Origin: Oasisia sp. SBJ-2009
Taxonomy: Eukaryota; Annelida; Polychaeta; Sabellida; Siboglinidae
Length of the DNA: 64,000 bases
Reading direction: 5' to 3'
NCBI GenBank assembly: GCA_964017155.1
Contig: OZ024854.1
Span: 51,997,596-52,061,595, forward strand
Position 1 is the stretch's first letter. Each line of letters begins with the position of its first letter. The notes below the pieces were generated by a model. That model was not told the origin of the DNA. It saw only the letters and a list, made by a program, of their open reading frames with translations, and searched no databases. This document shows positions 1 to 13,300 of this stretch, one piece after another. The position numbers and the translations under genes are program-made.

Positions 1-1329
1 CTGGGAAGGCCCCAATACACTACTTATTACAGCGTCATTGTAACAAGGTAATATATCAAAACCTTACACATGCATACAACCAAAGTCAAATATTTATTAA
101 GACGCACTTTTGCAACAATTTAATGTTTTCTAATGGATCTTACCTCACCCCTGGCTTTCATGATGGCGGAACACGAGGAAAGAGATCGAACCACGTGGTT
201 CACATCACACGATCCCGCGATTTTGCGAGATTTTGCATGTTTTTGGTATCATGTAAAAATTGAGTTACGAATTTTGTTTTTTATTATCAAATCTACGATG
301 AAATAATAAATTTTCAATATTAATGGGAAATTTGTAATTCATAGCAATAGTGTGTTTAAACGAGATTTACCCGCCCCGGCGTTGTCGCCCGAAGCCAATG
401 GCCGGTGCTGACGAAACGTGGCTGCGTGAATTGCAATCGACGGGGTATAAATAACTGTACAACGAATATACAATCAATGTAAGGTGTCATTTTATGTAAT
501 GTGAAACACGATATATAGTGTGATTAGTAGGTATTGGCTTGAATGATTTCCAAAGTAACGGAAAAACTTATGGTAACATTTTATTTCGCCGTGGAAAAGA
601 TCACGGTCGAACTTTGAAGACGATGTAGCATTGCGAACGTGCTGCGATGTTTATTATGGTTTGGGAGCGTTCAACAGTACAGTGAATGAATCATTAACGA
701 ATATCATGTTTTTTGTTTTCATGTTGGCAAAAACCAAGGGTATATTTGTCGTAAATATTAGTTGTTTGATTTGTGTGAGTTTTTAAGAAATTGCCAATTT
801 TTCATTCTGTTACAGGTGATCCGTTAGGTTAGGTAGTCGCTTGTCACTTTCAGCACGTGTCAATTGCTGTGCGTAATGAATGCATGATCTGGCCATTGTA
901 ATTTAAATGGCCTTTCCTTTGATGTGGCAGCAGATTCGCAACATTCATTATACATTCACTGACCAGCCTATTTCAGAAAAAACAAAAGCAGGGTGTTAGC
1001 CTTGCTTTAGGTAGGAGTTTACCCTTAGGCTTAGCTTAGCCTTAGCCTAGGCTATAATGATCAAGTTTTATAACTTGTATTTAATGTATAATAATAACCT
1101 AGGTCCCAGCAAAACAACATATTTTGGCAAATTACACCCAGTAATATGTATTGTTACTGACCAGTTTGGCTGACAGTATCTACATGTATTTGACCAGATA
1201 TTTCAGCCGAGTCAAGTGGGATATTATTTGCTTTACTATTGCCGTGTAAATGGCACATGTTTAGCATGAATCTATAGCAAACTGCCATCACAAGAAGATA
1301 CTTAATACATTATGTGTGTGTGTCTACAG
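1..1329 (+). promoter_or_regulatory. XPOT 5' flank, promoter and 5' UTR intron
   Basis: No coding exon is visible here. A 3' splice site (CTACAG) ends at 1329 just before the first coding exon, so at least one non-coding 5' exon and its intron should lie in this stretch, and the transcription start must be upstream. The part around 120-480 has more CpG (for example near 190-230 and 370-440), which would suit a promoter. It includes a CACGTG E-box near 193. I could not fix the 5' exon or its donor; transcript data would be needed. Confidence 0.45.
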
Positions 1330-1332
1330 GGG

Positions 1333-1365
1333 ATGACCACACAAGGAACCTGGCAGCACAAATGA
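1333..1365 (+). promoter_or_regulatory. short upstream ORF overlapping the XPOT start codon
   Basis: Directly after the acceptor at 1329 there is an ATG at 1333 that opens 10 codons and stops at TGA 1363-1365. This TGA overlaps the two tandem XPOT start codons (ATGATG, 1362-1367). The arrangement would permit termination followed by re-initiation on XPOT if the mRNA includes this segment. Translation of the uORF is inferred, not shown. Confidence 0.4.
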
Positions 1366-4300
1366 TGGATGATAGAGCACTGCTGGGACTAGGTCCACAG
1401 GCAGATGGCATTGCACAACACACGGTAGGCTCTTAGCCAACGATTTTTCACTGAAACTGACCCAGACCGAATTTATTCTTGTCCAATAGTCCGCAACAAA
1501 TCAATTCCCACTCCAATTCGTTGCAATTCCTTTTATTCAGTTCTAATTCAATTTCTTTCAATTCATATTTTTCCAATTCCATCTATAATCATTCAACTTC
1601 AATTCCAATTCCCACTCCAATTGACATCACAAAAATTAGCCATGAAATGATAATGATTAATGTGCATAGATGGGAGTGATGCAGCGTGTTATTGTAATTT
1701 TGTTGAAACACTAGATCAGCACATTAAAATGGATTTGACTCAATGACACGTAGCATAATGACACATGCAGAAATAAGATAAACAATTACCAGGTGACTCA
1801 GGATATTTCAAAGCATCAACCCATGTTTAACCCTGCGATCGGCCAGCAAAAATTCAGTTTTGCATGCTGTTACAATAAAAATCATAACTCTGCAAATACT
1901 TATAATAAAAATATGAATTATATTATAAACTGACAAATGAACTCTCTTTATTATAATAAAATTATACTATGATATTATGTCATACAATCACGGTGATATT
2001 ATTAGCTGAACATCATCCAAAAAAATATGAAAACAAATGCACTATCCCATTCCTAAATAATTACTGAGCGGACACATTTCCTACGTCCAGTGAGACAAAC
2101 GTAGCCATACATATTAGCTCCCAAATAAAACAAAAATGAATCAAATCCATTGAGAACTTTTATTTTTACAAAGTTTTTTCGACATCGCAGTAGGCCATTT
2201 TAGGCCGGCCGATTGCTGCTACATTCGCCACCAGCACAAACCCGTGTCGCGGACGGTGAGATGTTGCGCTGACAAATGGTCGAATTTTCACAACAAAAAG
2301 CATCAAAAATTGTTCTAACTATTTGAACTAGTATAATAGACACATTTTTGAATACTGTCAGTTGTCTTGTCGAAACATAGACGCGGTAACTTGAGATATT
2401 CCGAAGTAAACGTTTGTATCTGGAAACTCCTTCGACACGACCGACCGCCATCTTGTTGTTTACGTCTGGGCCGGCAGGAAGATGACACAGTGTTTGAAAG
2501 TTTGCTTCTGATTCGCTGGACCAGTTTTATTCACATGTTTATTTTTCCCTGATTGGGCAAGAACAGATATTTCTATTGGTACCACGTATGTGGGGGTCAA
2601 GCTTTTATGAATGGGTGCGTAAATTCGTCACGGAAGGCATAGTAAACCACCCAAATTTGGGCATCAAATTTATCACGTGTTTTGTCCGGCCGCGTGTAAC
2701 TCGCTGTCATTCAAACTGCTCATGAATAAATATACACCATTTTGAAAAATCTGTCAGCTATCCGATGATACCAAATGTGCGCGGGTCGGTTACTGATGAC
2801 GCAAACGAAAAATGTGTTGATGCGGGAAGGTGTCTAGGGCCGATTAATCGGCCCTGGCCGGTCCCAGGGTTAAACGACAATACAGGCAAGGTGTTACAAA
2901 CTGATTTCAAGAGTAGCTAGGAAAAACATAAAACCACATGAGTGGCTACTGGGTAGCACTGGCTGGGTAAAATTACTAAAATAGGATTATATGTATTTCT
3001 TTACAACATTTGTATAAATGATGGTTGTCACATTCTGTGATTCTGATTATAATCTACAACTGTTGTTAGTCTGTCTTCACTGGGCTTATGTTTGCAATGG
3101 TAATCTTGGACTCACTGGTTACACTTTGGACTGTTTGGAGATATCCTGGCTTCATTACTGGTACCTGGGTAGTCCTAGCGTTTGCTTAGCATGTGATACT
3201 GGGAAAGTGTGATTGTTGTCTTGGTAATTTCAATGGTTCCTTGAAGCAGTCCACAGCCAGCACTCATTCACACAAGGCACTGAAGACAGTAGGAGAAGTC
3301 TAATTGACTTCCCATTTATCAATTTCATCCACTGTTTAATTGCTGGGTAATATTTGACCAGCATCTTCATTGTCCAATTTTTCTTGGTCATTAGACACCA
3401 TTGCCTGCGCAGCAATACTCCCAACTGTCTGTAAAACATCCTTCACAGCATCACAACAATATCAGATGCTCAATTACTTTTCCTTCAATTCCAGTTCAAT
3501 TAAAAATCTTTCAATTCCAATTCAATTCAAAATCTTTCAGTTCCAATTCAATTCGTTTTGTTCCATAAAATTATCTTTCAATTCCCGCTCCGATTCCGGA
3601 ATTGAATTGATCAGTTCCAATTATATTTGAATTGACCCCAGCCATGTTCGTGACTATGTCATTCGAAGCACCGCCATTTTATCACTATAACCACAGTATA
3701 TTGTCAGATGTCTGTATTTTGACACACTTCATTTGTTCAGTATGCTTTTAAAAACCTAACGGCACAAGAAGATTTTGGTCACGATGATTGGAGATTATTG
3801 CAGGTGGAAGTGTAAATTTATTTCTACAATACTAATTACCCCATACTCACACGCCATAATCTCAGTAGATGGACAGGCCTGGGTTCAGTCACAACGCATT
3901 ATTAACTATTAATAGTGGTTACTTAGTTTCCTAACTTACTTAGTTATTATTGTGAAGTTTTATTTGTCAGGCACTGCAATACTTCGAGCAACTGAAGAAC
4001 ACCTGTGATGGTTGGCAGATGTGTTGCACTGCTCTTGCATCAGGCACCTACGCAGAGTAAGTAGTCTTTGGAAGTCCATGGGTTAATACACCACAGTGTG
4101 TTGAGATACGTACTTCCAGGGGTAGCTTAAGATAAAAGTATACAGGGTGATACTGCTTTCTCTAGTGGATCAGAAGGTTGTTTTAATTTGTAATGTGATA
4201 TAATCTTATGCTAACACAACCAAGTTTTGTAACAGCAGAAAACCAGCTTTGATTATTTATTTTGGAGTGTGACATTGCATGCCAAAACATGCAATCAAGT

Positions 4301-7300
4301 TTATTTCCTGCACTGATTAAGTGATTACAATATAATATTATCGTTGTCTATCTGAAGGCTGTATTAAAAATTTGAAGAGTGATACCAGTTTTACAAATGA
4401 GTTGCTAGGAAGGCAGTCATTACTGTAAAACAACAAACTGAATGAATGATATAACTGAATTATTTCACTCTTCTGGTTATTTTCAGTAACGATCACGTGA
4501 AATTCTTTTGTCTTCAAGTGATCGAAGATTACCTAAAGACCAGGTTAGTTTTATTCATGAATGTATAATTGTATGATGGTAAACATCTTTGGAGTAGGCA
4601 CTGCTCAGTTTTCCCAATAAACAATTTATTTAACCTGACTACAATGGTCAGGTTTACTATTTGTATTTTTGTCACGATTTTGGTAATCATCAGATGAATG
4701 ATTAGTTGAACCCTGATTAGTTACGTTTGGATGTAACAGGCTTGTGGACAGTGCTTCAGTATGACAAAAGTAATTTTATTTCCAAATCCATATGATACAA
4801 AATACAATTCCAAAGTAATATAAAAAAGGTGTGCTCGCCACCAGAGAAGTGTAACACTTGTCAAGCTAGGAGCCCAGTAAAAAACTCACTTAAGTACGTT
4901 TGCATCATGACAAACTCATGTTTGCTGCATGTAGGTATGCAGCCGATTCTTCACCAGCGCGGGAGAACATCAAGGCTTTTCTGCTTGCCTCACTCCAAAG
5001 TCAGGCAAGTTGTGCAACTTACAAACACTCATTAGTGTAAACATAAGAACTAAAGCCAGAATAAGCTGTGATTGAACCCTTTCTGTGCTCATATTGTTTG
5101 CCTATGGCGCTTAGTGGATTTATATTTGATGCAGTTTGATGAGTTTTTGACAACGCTTTAGTCTGCAAACCTTTTCAAGCATTCTTTACTCATCTACACT
5201 ACGGGTCATTTAGAGGGTAGCCAAACCTCAGATGTGGTTAAAAATTATTTTAAAAGAGAGACAGTTTGCTAAACGTTCATCGCATGGTGGCAACTGGTTG
5301 CCACTAAATTCAGGGCATCGTACCAGAGTAGTTGTATAAACAGTTTGTTAAATCGTACCATTGTGGTTGAATAAACAAAATATGGAAATTTATTGTATGA
5401 GAAAGTTGGTGTGCAGTTTCAGTAATGTGAATTATATCCCGTTTTTTCCACAACAGGCTAGTAGTGTCGTCAAGGACAAGGTGTTTATAAGCAACAAGGT
5501 GGCTCAGTTGTTTGCTCTGGCATTCCGCGCCGACTACACACGTCAATGGCCCAGCTTCTTTGTCGATCTTCTCCAGAGCCTCAGTCTGGGCGAGCGAGTA
5601 GTCGACATGTATCTGCACATACTGATGGCCATTGACAGCGACGTTGTCGATCGTGACATTGTGCACACTGTGCAGGTGGGTGTGAATGCTGTGTTTAAAG
5701 CGACATGGTCCGTTCGTGGCTTTTTATTGCAAAATCATGTTATACGGTATAAATTATACCTATTATAGCGTAAAGACAGTCAAAGTATGTTTTCATGTAC
5801 CATTTAGGGGTTGAAAATAGACGCAGTAAGGGGTGCTTAACTCTGTTTACACATCGACCACGAGGCGTTTTCGAAACCGTTGTAGGCGTGGCTAAAAGCC
5901 CAGAAGGAAATGCATGATCACGCGATGCAGTATCACGTGAACACAAGTTGACGCCACTAACGCCACACCCAGCCAGGTGCACAGCTCCCAGTTGGTAAAG
6001 GTCAGAGGGTGGGTGTCACTTGCGGCAATTTGAGTGACAACGTATATAAACATTCAACATTTAACATTACAAAGTCAGTTCTGTTTTGATAAAACATTTA
6101 TTGGTGGTCAGGCCGCTAACATAGTTGTAACTTATACTGATTGGCATAATTTTGCAATAAAAATAAAAAGCCACGAACGGACCATGTCGCTTTAATGGGT
6201 CACCTGGACAGTAGTTTTATAGTATCTCTACCTAGCCACCAAGTCACATTTGCCTCTTTCTTTGTCTGTTCACTTCCTTGGATCGCTAACCTATGTTTTG
6301 CTTCATGAATGGCGAGTGAGTGCACATGCATCAGGTGAAGTCAGATCTTGTTTTACCCTGCTCCTATGTTTAACCTTAATTCTCTAATTGCAAACATTGT
6401 CGTTATGTCAAACTAATACACATGCACACTTAATCATAGTGACAACACAGGTATACAAATATAATAAATCCCCCACAAATCCTAGTTCGATAAATTATTT
6501 TGCATAGCAACCACCCTAAATTTGCTAAACAGTATGGTGACTATGTAAACAACACTTAAAGACGGCGAAGTAAAATCACCACCAAGCCAACTTGGTCAAG
6601 CACCACATAAAACACAAAATTAATGACACATCAATAGTGTATTCTTAGATAAATAGTATATTCTTAAATTCTGCTATCTCCTGTCTTTCTTCAGCTGTCC
6701 ACAAACAGTCATTTCAACAAGACGTTCTTTTCCCAGTGTCACCGTGGGGGACATTAGGAACAGAAATGTCACCATGGCCACATAAGTCAGAGAATCATTG
6801 CCATGTTTATGCTATCCCGGAGCTACATTCTGGATATGCGGCGACTTTAATTTGCTCAACATTGAGTAACTGATTCTAGCCCACTCCCTACAAAATTAGG
6901 TATCCGAAATTCCTAAATGACCTTTCTGAACGTGAAAGCTGACAGGAAACGGAAAGGAAATTTTGTTGCAATGAGATAATTGCCAAAATTGCAATGATCT
7001 CACTGTTGTGTTTTTATAATATTTATTTACTGCCTGACATAGACTGAGCTTGGCTTAGTCGCTACACAAGTTGCTTGTTGTGTGTGCAACCATCACATTC
7101 ACTGTCTCATCGTTGATGATTGCTTGTGTTGGCAGGAGACAGAACTCAACACAATGTTGAAGGATGCCATGCGCGTGCAAGACGTGGGGCGGCTCGTCGA
7201 CTCCTGGTACCAGATTATTGTGAGTTTCATGTAAAAACAGTCCAACATAGTAGCGTGTCATGCCGACATAGTTAAGGGTGCAAAGATTGTTTAGTATATA

Positions 7301-10300
7301 TGTTTTCCTATCATCTCGACTGCACAGAAATATCTTAATGGACCATAATTTTTAAATATGTGACCTTTTTGGTTTATCAATATTGCATGCAATATAAACA
7401 TATTCAAGTGCTATATTTATGCACCCTTCACGCAATTTTGTTGTGACAGTCCCTGCTAAGGCATATATCCTGTGCTCTTTCTAAATGTGCTTTTCTGTAA
7501 GCATCCAATATATGTATGTACCTAAAATATAATGCTATATGCAGTGTTATTTACGATAACGTCCACCTATCACAGCAAACTAGGTTGACCCAATGAACTT
7601 TGAATCTGATCATGAGTACTAAGTAACATTATGGCCAGCTTATTGAGCTTGAGATCCGAAACAATAACCTGGTGATGCTGTGTAGATAAGATTGCAGTAA
7701 ACGATAATGTTATCTGTGCATATATTTATGGCGATTGCTAACACTGTTAACAGACGACGTACCAGTCGAGTCAACCCGAACTCACGTGTTTGTGCCTTGA
7801 GGTGATTGGAGCGTATGTGTCGTGGATCGACATCAACCTGATTGCCAATGATCGGTTTGTGACGGTCCTGCTGCACTTCATGACGCGACCGCTGCTGCGC
7901 GAAAGCTCGTGTGACTGCATCTCTGAGATCATCAGCAAGGGCATGGAGCCGCTCGCCAAGGTCAAACTCATCGAATCGTTCACCTCCATGCTGTCCAATG
8001 CATGCGTATTCAACAATGCAGAGGTGTGACATTACAATATATAGTAATAATACCGAATATGTTCACACCACAATTATTTGAGAGTAACTCTCTGTGTGTG
8101 TTACCAACTATATCAATCATGAGTTCCAAATTTGTACACCATAATTTGACAGACATCTAGATTTATCATTAGTGCGCACGCATTGTTGTGCAAATTGACA
8201 TTCTAATCTGGTAGAATATATTGTGGTTTTTTTGTAAGTTTTTTCTTATTGGCAAGTAGTGACGTATTGTTAAAAACATAAAAAAATTGACAGGATCTTT
8301 CAAATCTACTAAGTCTTTGAATTTCAATATTCTGCATCTATGAAATAACATTAGTCAGGCATGAGATAATTCCGTGGTTCGTGAACCTGATTTCGCCGTT
8401 TCTGAGATTCATTCAAATCCGAATTTTCGTTTTTTTTAGTATGTTGGGGCAGAACTGGTCCAAAACGGATAACAAATTAAACTTTTGTGTCGATTCCTGG
8501 CATCCCAAAGATCGCATTCATGAGCGTCATCTTTTTAAAAGTAAGACGCATTTTGATTAGCTTGAAACTGCGAAGGGTATAGCTTACAATTTATGCATGC
8601 TTACCATTGGAAAGCTAGATGTCGTTATAGTAGATGTCCAAATAAGGCCGATTTTACTACGTCATGATCAGTCAATGTTGTCTAGCTGACCTGGTTAGGC
8701 TGTTTTTGCCTTGTTGCCCAGATATTGTTGCTAAATTTGAGGGAATTTATGTTTTGCCGACAGGAAGAAGACGATTATGATTTCCTCATGAAACTGGCAA
8801 AACTTGTGAACATCATTGGCCTTCAGTTGGTGCTTTGTTGGCAGAAGTAAGTCGATAACATGTACATTTATTGTCGTTTATTTTGTTAAACTGTTCTGTA
8901 AATCTTTAGGTACATAGAAATAGTAAAAGCTAGAACTATGATTTAAAAATGACCTTTTTCATATTTAGAATTTTGCTCTTTAAAATCAATTTCGCTCCTT
9001 AATTGTGATCTTTGTAACTGAAAACATGTAACACTGAGATGTGTCCCCAAGACACTTTCACTGGTCTTCACGGAAATAGTGTCCTCAATGATACAGGTGT
9101 TTGCATTTTGAAAATATATACAATTGTATATATATATTACATTTTAGAACAGGTTCTGTTGATGGATTCTTCTTGTGAGCTTGGCATCTTAACAAAATGG
9201 TCACATGGTACTGTTTATGTTGGCAGTATGGTCTCATTTTCTTTCTAGTTGTTTCCAGCTCTCGGCAGGGTTATATTAACTGACTAGTCTGTATATACTG
9301 CTATTGTTGTCTTAACATTGGCAACTGGTATTTCGGTCATACCCTCCACATACACTGATGTGTGTATTTTGCGTTTGCCCCAGACAAGTGAAACAAGGTG
9401 ATGCTGACGGGGCAAAGGTGTCACTCGTAGCCTTGGAGGACAAGGTTGCTCTACTCATCAAGTTCCTCGGCAATAATGAAGACGATGTGTCTGGCACGGT
9501 GGCTGAGTTCTCACACAGCTACATCGGTGTCCTCAAACAGCTGGCACCAATTACCTGTCGACAGAAGGAAACCATCAAGGTAAACATGCATGGTGCTTGC
9601 GATTTTGTTGCTCGCACTTCAGACTTGTCTCTGTGGATTTGATGCATTTCTGTTACTAGCAGATTAGGTTGTATACTTCACTGGTGGTACTAGAATTGAT
9701 ATGATCTATTTTGATACTGGTTTGTAGTAGTATCAGTTTAACGTAATGATGTTTGTTAGCTCAACTGATGGTCGACTGTGTTTGCCAAAGATCTGCCTTT
9801 TTCCGCACCATAGCAAAGCCAAACAACAGGTTGATTCCAAGAACTGTGTAAGTACAATTATGTACACTCGTGTTTAGAGGGCTCATTGGTGTTTTAGCCT
9901 TGGTGAATGCCACGATTAACCAGATCACTCTCTTAGTATGCCTTCATTTTGGGTGCTCATTTTGAGACGTCCCTAACACATGGACTTTGCCACTTTCAGG
10001 AGCTGCTGTATGTTGTTATCAAGAAGATGAAGTATGATGAATCATATAACTTCGAGCGAGCAGTAAGTTGTCTGTGTTTCCCACAAAGTGCACTTTCTAC
10101 AAGCATGCTGATGTATGATACTTGCTTTTGTTTGTCACATTAGTAGGAAGTAACTTCAACAGCTACTTTTTAATGTTACATCTGTTGACGGTGATAGTGA
10201 CAGTATATAGCTGCACGACAAGTTCTGATATTCTAGATTTATACAAAAATACATAGCAACTTGTAATTGTCTTAATTGAACCTCAGATATCTTACTATGA

Positions 10301-13300
10301 ATAAAACAGTTAACGTAGCATATTGTTATATGCTCATGATATCAAAATAAACACAGCTTATCTGTTATATTAGATAATATTGGCTACATAAAATTATGCT
10401 TTTGTCATGATGTCTTGTGAGGCCGATGTCAGATACTATAATTTTAATGTTGTACATGCTTTTTATTTTTGAATTTAACTTCATGTCTTCAGTAATGTGC
10501 TTTGTTATGTTTGTACCGTGTTACATGATATAATTATTTTACATGTGCTGTCTAATCCATTTGCGCAGAGAGACGATGAGGCAGTGTTCCAAGAATACAG
10601 GAAAGAGCTGAAAATCATCTTCAACAACATTGGTGCCCTCGTATGTATCCACCCTAAGTCAGCTACCCATTTTGTTCTATGGTTCACTTCCTTAGCCCTG
10701 CAGGTGACCAAGAAAAATCCTCTGTGGCATACTGTTCCAATAAAAATCATAACTTCGCTAATATTGGTCATAAAAATATGAATTTTAACGCTAAAAGGTT
10801 GCTCTATTATAATAAAATTATAATATATGTAGAACAAATGAAAATCATGCGGATATTTGTATTTGAAATTGAACTAAACAAAATAAAAAATAAACACCCA
10901 TTTCATCCTGCTGCCAAAAAATGATCGTGCGGATGAATATACTTCACCATTTAGACAAATGTAGAATCATATATTAGCTGCCAAATAAAACAAAAATGAA
11001 ACAAATCCGTTGAGAACTATAATATTTATGATTTTTTCCGACATAAAAATACGTTGATTCAAGGCGGCCGATTGCGGCCGCGCTCGTTACCGTTGCAACC
11101 CAGGCGCCCGGCCGGAGAAATGAGGCGCTGCTAATTTGGTGAATTTTCACCCCAAAAACGCCTCCAAAGTCAATCTAACTACATGAACTAATATAATAAC
11201 CTTGTTTATGAATACTGTCAAGCATTTTGTCAAAATATCAACGCAGAAACTTGAGATAATCCAAAGGAAAGTCGCGAAGCGGATAAACTGTTGTTTACCA
11301 GCCGCCATTTTGTCTTCAACTTTGGTTCCGTGGGGGTCGATGGCGCCACATTTGAAATCACGGTTCTGATTGGCTGAATGGACCGAACCCACATGGTTTA
11401 TTTTTGGCAGATTGGCCACTCACAGAGCTTTCTTTTGATACCGAATGTGTGGGGGTGTCGACTTTATGAATGGATGCGTAAATTCATTCATCAGGACATA
11501 GTAAAATCTACCAAATATGGGCAGCAACTGTATCACGTGCTTTTTAAACTCTACTGCGAAAAATCTCACTGAATCTACGCAAGGAAAAATATACACGATC
11601 TAGAAAAATCTGTCAGCTATCCAATGATACCAAATTCTCGCGTGTCAGTTTAGTGTGATGGAAATGAAAATTGTTACAACAGAGGCAGGTGCATTTGGGC
11701 CGATTTTCGGCCCTGGTCACCTGCAGGGTTAGTATCCATACACATATATAGGTCATGATGCTGTTATTGAATGTTGCTAGTTAGCTACAGGGAAGTTTGT
11801 TTTCTTGTTTATAAAGGAAGACACTGGGAACTATTTAATAAAGCAACTTGTGCTTAGTACATGTTTTTTCTCAGGAACTCTTGTTCACATTTATGGAGCA
11901 GACTGTATGTGGTTTTTAAATCACTGCAGCATCTTCAGTGTAAGATGTAAATCTGTTGGAAACTAGTTGTCAAGTCAGTTACGCTGCTGTAGTGGACATC
12001 ACAAAGTGCTTCAGATAACTTACGTTTTAAACTGTATTTTTAAATGTCAGCAGTAGCACATTGCATTGTAACACCGGCAAGGCACAACATGTATCAACAG
12101 CTGCTTGTGTCTACCGACCATGTGTTAGCTACGATCCAGACCCTGTCCTGTTGGTGGTGCATAAAGTGATCTCTTGAGACTGTTGTGTTTGTTAGGATCC
12201 AGAACTTGTCCTGTTAGTGGTGCATGAAGTGACCTTGTGAGACTGTTGTGTTTGTTAGGATCCAGAACTTGTCCTGTTGGTGGTGCATGAAGTGATCTCT
12301 TGAGACTGTTGTGTTTGCCAGGATCCACAACTTGCCCTGTTGGTGGTGCATAAAGTGATCTCTTGAGACTGTTGTGTTTGTTAGGATCCAGAACTTACCC
12401 TGTTGGTGGTGCATAAAGTGATCTCTTGAGACTGTTGTGTTTGGCAGGATCCAGAACTTACCCTGTTGGTGGTGCATGAAGTGATCTCTTGAGACTGTTG
12501 TGTTTAGCAGGATCCAGAACTTACCCTGTTGGTGGTGCATGGAGTGATCTCTTGAGACTGTTGTGTTTGTTAGGATCCGGAACTTGTCCTGTTGGTGGTG
12601 CATGAAGTGATCTCTTGAGACTGTTGTGTTTGCCAGGATCCGTAACTTGTCCTGTTGGTGGTGCATGAAGTGATCTCTTGAGACTGTTGTGTTTAGCAGG
12701 ATCCAGAACTTACCCTGTTGGTGGTGCATGAAGTGATCTCTTGAGACTGTTGTGTTTGTTAGGATCCGGAACTTGTCCTGTTGGTGGTGCATGAAGTGAT
12801 CTCTTGAGACTGTTGTGTTTGGCAGGATCCACAACTTGCCCTGTTGGTGGTGCATGAAGTGATCTCTTGAGACTGTTGTGTTTGTTAGGATCCGGAACTT
12901 GTCCTGTTGGTGGTGCATGAAGTGATCTCTTGAGACTGTTGTGTTTGTCAGGATCCGGAACTTGTCCTGTTGGTGGTGCATGAAGTGATTTCTTGAGACT
13001 GTTGTGTTTGCCAGGATCCGGAACTTACCCTGTTGGTGGTGCATAAAGTGATCTCTTGAGACTGTTGTGTTTGTTAGGATCCAGAACTTACCCTGTTGGT
13101 GGTGCATGAAGTGATCTCTTGAGACTGTTGTGTTTGTTAGGATCCAGAACTTGCCCTGTTGGTGGTGCATGAAGTGATCTCTTGAGACTGTTGTGTTTGT
13201 TAGGATCCAGAACTTACCCTGTTGGTGGTGCATGAAGTGATCTCTTGAGACTGTTGTGTTTGTTAGGATCCAGAACTTGCCCTGTTGGTGGTGCATGAAG

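Noticed and set aside
2200..2451. Minus-strand frames in both piggyBac-like copies (also 11147-11419) with partly similar peptides
   Set aside because: The similarity follows from the DNA homology of the two copies. Neither shows a transposase motif.
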